Assembly: GCA_009936695.1 (NCBI GenBank)
Contig: JAACEA010000200.1
Location: 1 to 6,748 of the forward strand
Origin: Planctomycetia bacterium
GTDB lineage: Bacteria; Planctomycetota; Phycisphaerae; Phycisphaerales; SM1A02
Direction: 5' to 3'
Length of the DNA stretch: 6,748 bases
Positions 1-5,071 of the stretch are shown piece by piece. The translations under genes and the position numbers were made by a program. Position 1 is the stretch's first letter. Every line of letters starts with the position of its first letter. The notes below the pieces were generated by a model. The model was not told the origin of the DNA, ran no database searches, and saw only the letters and a program-made list of their open reading frames with translations.

Positions 1-929
1 AGCTCGTAGAGAAGGTAGAGGGGGACGAAGAGCAGGACCATGCTGATCACGTCCGCCGGCGTCAGGATCGCGCCGAGAATCGCGCAGACCAGCACCGCAT
101 ACCGTCGGTTCTTCTTGAGGAAGCCGCGATCGGCGATGCCCGCCCATCCGAGCAGGAGGATCACGAGCGGCATCTGGAACGCCACGGTGACCGCGAGGGC
201 GAGGGTCAGAACGAAACCGATGTATTCGCCGAGTCGGAACTCCTGCGCGATCGTCCCGGCGCGACTCAACGGCATCGAGAGCAGTTCGTAGCGATCTCCG
301 TCGCCGGCGACGGGGACGACCACCACGAGGGACCGGGTGACCGGTTCGATCCACGCCTGGCCCGGCGCCGGATCCGTCGGCGGTTCGGCGAGCACGGGGA
401 ACACGGGCACGCCCGCATCCGCCCGTTCCGCGATCAGTTCACCGGAGTCGGGAATCCCGAACGCGTCCGCGGGTCCGGGCACCCCGAACGAGATCAGCAC
501 CTGCAGCATCAACGGAAGCATCACCCAGTACAGAAGCGCGAGTCCGGACGCGGTGAGGATGGCGCTGCCGGGGATCAGGAAGTGAACGAAGCGTTTTTCC
601 TGGGTGTACAGCCCGGGCTCGACGAACTTCCAGGCCTGCCAGAGGATCCACGGGGCGGAGATCACGGCGGCGCCGATGAAGCTGAGTTTGAGATCGGTGG
701 TCAGGACCTCGGCCGGACCGAGCGCCTGCAGCCGTGCCGGGAGCCCGTTGGCCTCCATCGCCGCCAGCGCGGGAAGGACGAGCACGCTCCGGATGCTCGC
801 GGCGAAGAAGAACAGCACGACCGACAGCGGAAGCGGCACGACGATCGCGAGGAAGAGTCGCTTTCGAAGCTCCTCGAGATGGTCGCCGAAACTCATGAGG
901 CCGGCACTGATGTCGTTCCGCGGAGGCAT
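1..929 (-). CDS. tatC: Twin-arginine translocase subunit TatC, C-terminus cut by window edge
   Basis: TatC is the polytopic inner-membrane receptor of the Tat pathway, which binds twin-arginine signal peptides and exports folded proteins. The reading frame runs from ATG at 929 to the left edge (309 full codons). It begins with the cytoplasmic N-terminal motif GDHLEELRKRL (residues 15-25). TM1 is about 27-44 and TM2 about 83-98. The conserved cytoplasmic segment WKFVEPGLYTQEKR (100-113) holds Phe102 and Glu111, aligned with E. coli F94 and E103. TM3 is about 118-146, and GEYIGF...FQMPLVILLL (234-260) is TM4. TPADVIS (290-296) precedes the last helix, with Asp293 aligned with E. coli D211. Residues 149-235 form an enlarged periplasmic loop, where E. 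coli has about 20 residues. An in-frame TAG lies five codons upstream of the ATG, so 929 is the most upstream start; Met12 is an alternative. It lies 53 nt downstream of tatD on the same strand, probably co-transcribed. A small GGTCG-AAA-CGACC hairpin (954-966) sits in the gap. Family assignment is secure; the end is missing. Confidence 0.95.
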   Translation of the reverse strand, partial: MPPRNDISAGLMSFGDHLEELRKRLFLAIVVPLPLSVVLFFFAASIRSVLVLPALAAMEANGLPARLQALGPAEVLTTDLKLSFIGAAVISAPWILWQAWKFVEPGLYTQEKRFVHFLIPGSAILTASGLALLYWVMLPLMLQVLISFGVPGPADAFGIPDSGELIAERADAGVPVFPVLAEPPTDPAPGQAWIEPVTRSLVVVVPVAGDGDRYELLSMPLSRAGTIAQEFRLGEYIGFVLTLALAVTVAFQMPLVILLLGWAGIADRGFLKKNRRYAVLVCAILGAILTPADVISMVLLFVPLYLLYE

Positions 930-982
930 GGACCCCAGATTCTAGTGGACCTCGGTCGAAACGACCCCGGTCGGGGGCCGGT

Positions 983-1771
983 TCACCCCGCGGGGATCTC
1001 GATTCCGAAGAAACGAGCCGCATTCGCGTCGAGGAGTGACTCGAAGTCACCCGGATCCCGGCTCCGCCGCGCGGCCAGGAAGGCGGCGGTGCACCCGACA
1101 TAGCGGGGTTCGTTGGGGCGGACGTTCCGGTGGGGTTCCGGGGTCAGGAAGGGGGCGTCGGTCTCGACCATGATCCGGTCGTCCGGGACCAGGTCGCTCG
1201 CCCGGGCGACTTCCGCGGCGTTCGAGAAGGTGACGATGCCGGTGAACGAGATCCACCCCCCGAAGTCGAGCACCGCCCGGGCGTCGGCTTCGTCGCCCGT
1301 GAAGCAGTGGAAGACGAACCGGTCGTTCGGGAGGCTGGAGGCATCGAGGATCGGGATGAGTTCTTCGAAGGCCTTCCGGCAGTGGACGACGACCGGCTTG
1401 GAAAGACCTTCGGTGGTCCACGCCTCGATTCGGGCGAGCTGTTCCTCCAGCACGGAGCGTTGGAGATCGCGAGCCGGTTCCGGATAGTGGTGATCGAGCC
1501 CGAGTTCTCCCCAGGCGACGCACTTCGGATGCCGCGCCGCGGTCTCCATCGCGGCCCAGTCGATCGGGCGGTCGCTGTAGAGCGGATGGATCCCCGAGGA
1601 GCACCACACCGTGGGATGAAGGTCCGCGAGCCCGGTGAGTCGCGGGAGGTCCGCGGTCGTGGTCGAGATGGAGATGCAGCCCCGGACGCCCGCGGCCCGG
1701 GCGTCGGCGAGCACCGCGTCGATCCGGTTCTCGAAGCAGTCGAAGGTCAGATGGCAGTGGGTGTCGAACAC
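983..1771 (-). CDS. tatD: TatD-family metal-dependent deoxyribonuclease (amidohydrolase-fold TIM barrel)
   Basis: A cytoplasmic TatD-type hydrolase of 262 residues, the usual family length (about 260). Family members are Mg2+-dependent 3'-5' exonucleases linked to DNA repair; although often found beside tat genes, TatD is not part of the translocase. Every expected metal-site motif is visible: FDTHCHL (His5, His7), WGELGLD (Glu89), VVVHCRKA (His130), FHCFTG (His155) and MVETDAPFL (Asp205). The C-terminal NEPRYV...NAARFFG is also typical. I chose GTG at 1771 because homologues begin two residues before the DTHCHL motif. In-frame ATG at 1825 would add 18 residues with no family resemblance and no Shine-Dalgarno sequence. 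A GGGAG lies upstream of the GTG but rather far away (about 15 nt). Frame-compatible sequence continues further upstream, to 2032, but overlaps the divergent permease and is not credible coding. The stop is TGA at 983-985, followed by tatC. Function is sure at family level; the start codon is moderately sure. Confidence 0.93.
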   Translation of the reverse strand: MFDTHCHLTFDCFENRIDAVLADARAAGVRGCISISTTTADLPRLTGLADLHPTVWCSSGIHPLYSDRPIDWAAMETAARHPKCVAWGELGLDHHYPEPARDLQRSVLEEQLARIEAWTTEGLSKPVVVHCRKAFEELIPILDASSLPNDRFVFHCFTGDEADARAVLDFGGWISFTGIVTFSNAAEVARASDLVPDDRIMVETDAPFLTPEPHRNVRPNEPRYVGCTAAFLAARRSRDPGDFESLLDANAARFFGIEIPAG

Positions 1772-1880
1772 ATCCCGAGCATACGTCTCCCGCCCTCGTG
1801 GCGTCGACCCGAGGCCGAGTACCATTCGAGGGTTGCGGCACTCGCCGCTTGGATGACCGGGACCACCAGGACCACACACC
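1772..1880. promoter_or_regulatory. Divergent intergenic region between tatD and the permease
   Basis: This region must hold the start signals of two divergent transcription units. On the plus strand an AGGA (1868-1871) lies 9 nt before the permease ATG, a normal Shine-Dalgarno spacing; I see no convincing -35/-10 pair for that gene. On the minus strand a TATGCT hexamer (1783 down to 1778) sits exactly 6 nt before the tatD GTG. It has a weak TCGACG (1807 down to 1802) 18 nt upstream of it. If real, this pair would start transcription at or very near the GTG. Both hexamers match the sigma70 consensus at only 4 of 6 positions, so the assignment is weak. Confidence 0.35.
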
Positions 1881-3998
1881 ATGGCCGCCGACGAAAACGG
1901 ATCCAGCACCCCGACCCTCAAGAAGGAACTGAACCTCTTCGGGGTCTTCGCCGTCGCGACCGGCACCACGCTGAGCGCCGGGTTCTTCCTCCTTCCGGGG
2001 CTCGCCTTCCAGCAGGCGGGACCGGCGGTCATCGTCGCCTACCTGATCGCCGCCGCCATGATGGTGGCGCCGATGATCTGCAAGGTGGAGCTCGCGACGG
2101 CGATGCCGAAGGCCGGAGGAACCTACTTCTTCCTCGATCGAAGCCTCGGTCCCGTGGCGGGAACGATCGGCGGTCTCGGCAGCTGGCTCGCACTTCTGAT
2201 GAAGGCGTCGTTCGCGCTGGTCGGCATGGGGGCCTACATCACGCTCTTCTTCGAGGATGCGCCGATCGAGGGAATCGCGGTGGCGCTCGCCCTGCTCTTC
2301 GGCGGCGTGAACTTCCTGGGCGCGAAGGCGACCACGCGGTTCCAGATCGTGATGGTGGTCTCGCTCCTCACCCTGCTCAGTTGGTTCATGCTGCAGGGGA
2401 CGTTCTCGATCGACACCGCTCGGTTCTCGGGATTCTTCGACAAGGGTGGGGCGAGCGTCTTCGCGACCGCGGGACTCGTCTTCGTCAGTTACGTGGGCGT
2501 GACCAAGGTCGCCAGCGTCGCGGAGGAGGTCGAGAATCCGCAGCGGAACCTGCCTCTCGGGATCTTCCTCGGGCTGGGCACCGCGGTGACGGTCTACCTC
2601 GTCGGACTGATCGTGATCGTCGGCGTCACGCCGGCGGATGAACTCGAGAAGAGCCTCACGCCGGTCGGCGACGCGGCGCAATCCTTCGCAGGGACCACGG
2701 GACTGGTCCTGGTGACGATCGCCGCGCTCTTCGCGTTCATGTCGGTGGCGAACGCCGGGATCATGAGTTCATCGCGATATCCCCTTGCGATGAGCCGGGA
2801 TCACCTCATTCCCCCGATCTTCCGCACCATCAACAAGAACGGAATCCCGATCGTCTCCCTCGTCCTGACGGTCAGTGCGATCATCTTCTGCATCCTCTTC
2901 GTCGACGTGCTGTCGATCGCGAAGCTCGCGGGAACGTTCCAGCTCGTCCTGTTCGCGTTGCTCTGCTTCGCGGTGATCGTGATGCGGGAGAGCAACATCG
3001 AATCGTACGATCCGAGCTTTCGAACTCCGCTGTATCCCTGGATCCCGCTCGCCGGAATCCTCGGTCCCTGCTGGCTGATCTCGCAGATGGGCACGGGGCC
3101 GACGCTCTTCGCGGTCGGCATGGTGGTGGTCGGCGTGGTCTGGTTCTTCGCCTACGCGAGCAAGCGGATCGATCGCGGCGGCGCGATCTACCACGTCTTC
3201 GCGCGACTCGGTCAGCGCCGGTTCGACGGGCTCGACACCGAACTCCGCGGGATCATGAAGGAGCGGGGCCTGCGGGCCGACGATCCGTTCGACGAGGTCG
3301 TCGTGACGTCGGAGATCATGGAGGCGGGGGAGGGGATGGACTTCGAGGAGATGACGGCGAAAGCGGCCGAACGGCTTGCGCCTCTGGTCGGCATCGATGC
3401 CGACCGCATCGCCTCCCAGTTCCTCGAAGGCACGCGGGTCGGTGCGACCCCGGTCACCCGCGGCGTCGCACTGCCGCACCTCCGGCTTCCCAACATCTCC
3501 CGCCCGTATCTCGTCGTGGTGCGGTCCAGGCAGGGGATCTCGATCGACGTCGGGGAATCGATGCCGTCGAAGACGAGTCATCGGGACGTTCGGGCGATCT
3601 TCTTCCTGGTGAGCCCCGTCGGTGATCCCGCGTTGCATCTTCGGATCCTGGCGCAGCTCGCGGGATGCGTGGAGCAGGAAGGGTTCCAGGACGCCTGGAC
3701 GTCGGCCCGCAGCCATCAAGCACTTCGCGAAGTCCTCCTGCGGGACGATCGATACCTTTCGCTCGTCCTCGAACCGGGTTCGCCGGCGGAGGCGATCGCC
3801 GGGTTCAAGATCCGCGATGTCGCGTTTCCGGCGGGATCGCTCATCGCGCTGGTCCGTCGGGGCAGTCGGACGCTCGTGCCCACGGGAAGTCTCCAGCTGG
3901 AGTCCGATGACCGGTTGACCGTGATCGGCGATGAGGAAGCCATCGCGACCTTGAAGGCGACCTACCTGCCGGAGCCACCCGCGATTCCGCCAGCGTGA
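1881..3998 (+). CDS. APC-superfamily permease fused to PTS EIIA type-2 and TrkA-C/RCK_C-like domains
   Basis: A 705-residue membrane transporter with cytoplasmic regulatory domains. Residues about 15-430 form an APC permease of about 12 helices. The TM1 substrate-site signature GTTLSAGFFLLPG is at 28-40, AMPKAGGTYFFLDR follows TM2, and SSSRYPLAMSRD follows TM8. A charged linker (about 430-480, containing LDTELRGIMKERGL) leads to an EIIA type-2 domain (about 480-625). Its motif GVALPH (528-533) matches the GxAxPH active site, so His533 is the predicted phosphoryl acceptor. Residues about 626-695 (LSLVLEPGS...SDDRLTVIGDEEAI) resemble the TrkA C-terminal domain, a ligand-binding regulator of K+ and other transporters. 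AGGA 9 nt before the ATG supports the start. It is a single-gene unit with terminator-like hairpins just after the stop. APC proteins usually move amino acids or polyamines, but some (KimA type) import K+; the regulatory domains make K+ a real alternative. Substrate is not determinable here. The architecture is seen directly; phosphorylation control is inference. Confidence 0.92.
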   Translation: MAADENGSSTPTLKKELNLFGVFAVATGTTLSAGFFLLPGLAFQQAGPAVIVAYLIAAAMMVAPMICKVELATAMPKAGGTYFFLDRSLGPVAGTIGGLGSWLALLMKASFALVGMGAYITLFFEDAPIEGIAVALALLFGGVNFLGAKATTRFQIVMVVSLLTLLSWFMLQGTFSIDTARFSGFFDKGGASVFATAGLVFVSYVGVTKVASVAEEVENPQRNLPLGIFLGLGTAVTVYLVGLIVIVGVTPADELEKSLTPVGDAAQSFAGTTGLVLVTIAALFAFMSVANAGIMSSSRYPLAMSRDHLIPPIFRTINKNGIPIVSLVLTVSAIIFCILFVDVLSIAKLAGTFQLVLFALLCFAVIVMRESNIESYDPSFRTPLYPWIPLAGILGPCWLISQMGTGPTLFAVGMVVVGVVWFFAYASKRIDRGGAIYHVFARLGQRRFDGLDTELRGIMKERGLRADDPFDEVVVTSEIMEAGEGMDFEEMTAKAAERLAPLVGIDADRIASQFLEGTRVGATPVTRGVALPHLRLPNISRPYLVVVRSRQGISIDVGESMPSKTSHRDVRAIFFLVSPVGDPALHLRILAQLAGCVEQEGFQDAWTSARSHQALREVLLRDDRYLSLVLEPGSPAEAIAGFKIRDVAFPAGSLIALVRRGSRTLVPTGSLQLESDDRLTVIGDEEAIATLKATYLPEPPAIPPA

Positions 3999-4004
3999 TC
4001 AGAC

Positions 4005-4046
4005 ATGCCGCAAAATGGCGTTTTTGCGCCTAAATCGGGTTTTAGG
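4005..4046 (+). terminator. Tandem hairpins, terminator-like, after the permease gene
   Basis: Just downstream of the permease stop are two abutting stem-loops. The first pairs CGCAAAA (4009-4015) with TTTTGCG (4022-4028) over a 6-nt loop. The second pairs CCTAAA (4029-4034) with TTTAGG (4041-4046), again over a 6-nt loop. An alternative fold pairs ATGCC (4005-4009) with GGCGT (4017-4021, one G-U pair) and is followed directly by TTTT, as in a short intrinsic terminator. The patch is visibly more A/T-rich than its surroundings. Stems are short and the T-run is partly inside a stem, so efficiency is uncertain. Confidence 0.45.
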
Positions 4047-4109
4047 GCCTCCCGGATCCTGGTGGTCGAGCCATGGCCGGCCAGAGCGTGGCTGATCGAT
4101 GATCCTGAC

Positions 4110-4143
4110 GGGGTCGGGGTCGGGGTCGGGGCCAGGGTCGGGG
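4110..4143 (+). repeat. GGGGTC hexanucleotide tandem repeat with G-quadruplex potential
   Basis: Four runs of GGGG separated by TC occur at 4110-4131, followed by a degenerate copy (CCAGGGTC) and another GGGG at 4140-4143. The first part fits an intramolecular G-quadruplex with 2-nt loops. It lies about 110 nt after the permease stop and about 185 nt upstream of the predicted actA promoter. The complementary strand is the matching C-rich (i-motif) tract. A role in transcription is possible but not shown; it may simply be a slippage-prone microsatellite. Confidence 0.7.
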
Positions 4144-4259
4144 TTCCGGCGTCGAAACGTGGCCCCAATAGATGGCGACCAAGATGTCTTCATTATCGGT
4201 TTCAACGCCTCTCGGCCGATGTTCTGACACCCGCCCCGGTTCCAGGGTGGTCGATTCGT

Positions 4260-4280
4260 CTTCCGATTCTGTGTCGGAAG
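4260..4280. promoter_or_regulatory. Perfect 7-7-7 inverted repeat upstream of the actA promoter (operator-like)
   Basis: CTTCCGA (4260-4266) is followed by a 7-nt spacer and the exact reverse complement TCGGAAG (4274-4280). Relative to the predicted start near 4328 the dyad is centred at about -58, just upstream of the -35 box. That is where class I-type activators of sigma70 promoters commonly bind. No T-run follows on either strand, which argues against an intrinsic terminator. The binding protein is unknown. Confidence 0.5.
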
Positions 4281-4292
4281 CGGGTCGGTGAT

Positions 4293-4321
4293 TGACCCCA
4301 TTCACCAAGTGGGGATAAAAT
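4293..4321 (+). promoter_or_regulatory. Sigma70-type promoter for the act operon
   Basis: TTGACC (4293-4298) and TAAAAT (4316-4321) each match the sigma70 consensus hexamers at 5 of 6 positions and are separated by the optimal 17 nt. The predicted transcription start is about 4327-4329. It is the strongest promoter-like pair I noticed by eye, and it lies in the only long noncoding region, upstream of actA. If correct, the in-frame ATG at 4325 falls before or at the transcript end and cannot be the usual actA start. Confidence 0.65.
4296..4314. promoter_or_regulatory. Inverted repeat inside the promoter spacer (possible operator)
   Basis: CCCCA (4296-4300) and TGGGG (4310-4314) form a 5-9-5 dyad that overlaps the end of the -35 box and fills the spacer up to the -10 box. 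A regulator bound here would contact the promoter core. The arms are short, so chance occurrence in GC-rich DNA is possible. Confidence 0.35.
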
Positions 4322-4330
4322 GGAATGTTC

Positions 4331-4356
4331 AACTTCGTGAAAAAAGGAACGAAGTT
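4331..4356 (+). promoter_or_regulatory. 5'-terminal stem-loop of the predicted actA leader
   Basis: AACTTCGT (4331-4338) pairs perfectly with ACGAAGTT (4349-4356) over a 10-nt purine-only loop that ends in AAGGA. The stem starts only about 3 nt after the predicted transcription start, a position typical of mRNA-stabilising 5' hairpins. The loop contains an ANGGA motif, the core recognised by CsrA/RsmA when shown in a hairpin loop. No start codon lies at a usable distance downstream of this GGA, so it is not an ordinary Shine-Dalgarno sequence. The structure is clear; the function is inference. Confidence 0.5.
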
Positions 4357-4360
4357 CGCC

Positions 4361-4382
4361 GCCGCCCCGTCACCCGGGCGGC
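4361..4382 (+). promoter_or_regulatory. GC-rich stem-loop in the actA leader
   Basis: GCCGCCC (4361-4367) pairs with GGGCGGC (4376-4382) over an 8-nt loop, 4 nt after the first leader hairpin and 35 nt before the actA start. It is all G-C pairs and so should be stable. There is no T-run after it, so it is not a classical attenuator; a pausing, stability or translational role is possible. Confidence 0.4.
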
Positions 4383-4397
4383 ACCCCGGCCAGGCCG

Positions 4398-4421
4398 ATG
4401 TCACGGATCCACTCGCGATGA
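4398..4421 (+). other. Possible 7-codon upstream ORF overlapping the actA start
   Basis: ATG at 4398 opens a frame of seven codons (MSRIHSR) whose TGA (4419-4421) overlaps the actA ATG (4418-4420) as ATGA. That arrangement typically allows translational coupling. Only a very weak AGG precedes it at 3-nt spacing, so it may be fortuitous. Confidence 0.25.
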
Positions 4422-5071
4422 GCAGATTTCTCTTTCCCCGTTGGAGCAACGCCCTCCTTCCCACCCTCGCGGTGGTCGGCGCGCTCCTTCCTCTCTACGT
4501 CGTGATGTTCGTGGCGTACGGATTCAGTCCGAAGACGCTCGAGGTCGGGTATCAACCGACCCAGCCGGTGCCGTTCAGCCACGCGCTGCACGCGGGCGAA
4601 CTCGGCATGGACTGTCGCTACTGCCACAACACGGTCGAGTCCGCGGCGCATGCCGCGGTGCCGCCGACGCAGACCTGCATGAACTGCCATGCCGGCGTCC
4701 GACCGGAGAGTCGCAAGCTCGAGAAGGTCATCAACAGTTACGAGACCGGTGAGGCCATCGAGTGGGTCTGGGTGAACCGCATCGCGGACTACGCCTACTT
4801 CGACCACTCCGCCCACGTGAACCGCGGCGTCGGCTGCGTCGAGTGTCACGGTCGGATCGATCAGATGGAGGTCGTGGTCCGTCACGAACCCCTGTCGATG
4901 GGATGGTGCCTCGACTGCCATCGCGATCCGGTCGATCGACTTCGACCGGTTTCCGAAGTCACCAACCTCGCCTACGACCAGCGGACCGAACTCTCCTACG
5001 AGGAACGTGTCGCGCTGAAGGACCTCTACCACATCAACCCCTCGGAAAACTGCTCCACATGTCATCGCTGA
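4418..5071 (+). CDS. actA: Alternative complex III pentaheme cytochrome c subunit ActA
   Basis: A 217-residue membrane-anchored multiheme cytochrome. After FLFPRWSN (4-11) comes one hydrophobic anchor (about 12-36), then VGYQPTQPVPFSHALHAGELGMDCRYCH (43-70) as in ActA proteins. Exactly five CxxCH haem c sites are present: 66-70, 87-91, 140-144, 164-168 and 212-216. Additional histidines (His55, His58, His78, His130, His133, His156, His205) are candidate distal ligands. The C-terminus ends one residue after the last haem motif. ActA relays electrons on the periplasmic side of alternative complex III, between the Fe-S subunit ActB and downstream cytochromes. The frame stays open to ATG 4325, but I chose 4418. 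Homologues start at this MSRFLFPRW-like segment, the 31 extra residues are low-complexity, and the predicted promoter would start the transcript near 4328. A GGA at 4405-4407 is a weak ribosome site. It overlaps actB by 13 nt. Confidence 0.93.
   Translation: MSRFLFPRWSNALLPTLAVVGALLPLYVVMFVAYGFSPKTLEVGYQPTQPVPFSHALHAGELGMDCRYCHNTVESAAHAAVPPTQTCMNCHAGVRPESRKLEKVINSYETGEAIEWVWVNRIADYAYFDHSAHVNRGVGCVECHGRIDQMEVVVRHEPLSMGWCLDCHRDPVDRLRPVSEVTNLAYDQRTELSYEERVALKDLYHINPSENCSTCHR

Noticed and set aside
954..966. GGTCG-AAA-CGACC hairpin between tatD and tatC as a terminator
   Set aside because: Only 5 bp, with no T-run on the minus strand; probably a chance hairpin or a minor processing element within one operon.
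1772..2032. Upstream extension of tatD to an ATG at 2032
   Set aside because: It would overlap the divergent permease gene by about 150 nt and adds residues with no TatD similarity.
1130..2641. Plus-strand frame of 503 codons overlapping tatD and the permease
   Set aside because: It is antisense to tatD and off-frame to the permease; no family motifs, whereas both overlapped genes show full catalytic or membrane signatures.
1047..2681. Minus-strand frame of 544 codons across tatD and the permease start
   Set aside because: It crosses two real genes in shadow frames and its translation is Arg/Glu/His-rich low complexity, typical of an out-of-frame GC-rich reading.
2769..3719. Minus-strand frame of 316 codons inside the permease gene
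   Set aside because: Antisense shadow with charged low-complexity translation; the sense frame encodes clear EIIA and membrane segments.
3999..4300. Small frames in both strands of the intergenic region (about 96-100 codons)
   Set aside because: They run through the GGGGTC repeat and hairpins, have repeat-driven composition (Gly-Val or Pro-Asp runs) and lack ribosome sites or recognisable motifs.
4325..4417. N-terminal extension of ActA from ATG 4325
   Set aside because: The 31 residues are unlike ActA N-termini, and the predicted transcript begins at about 4328, after this ATG.
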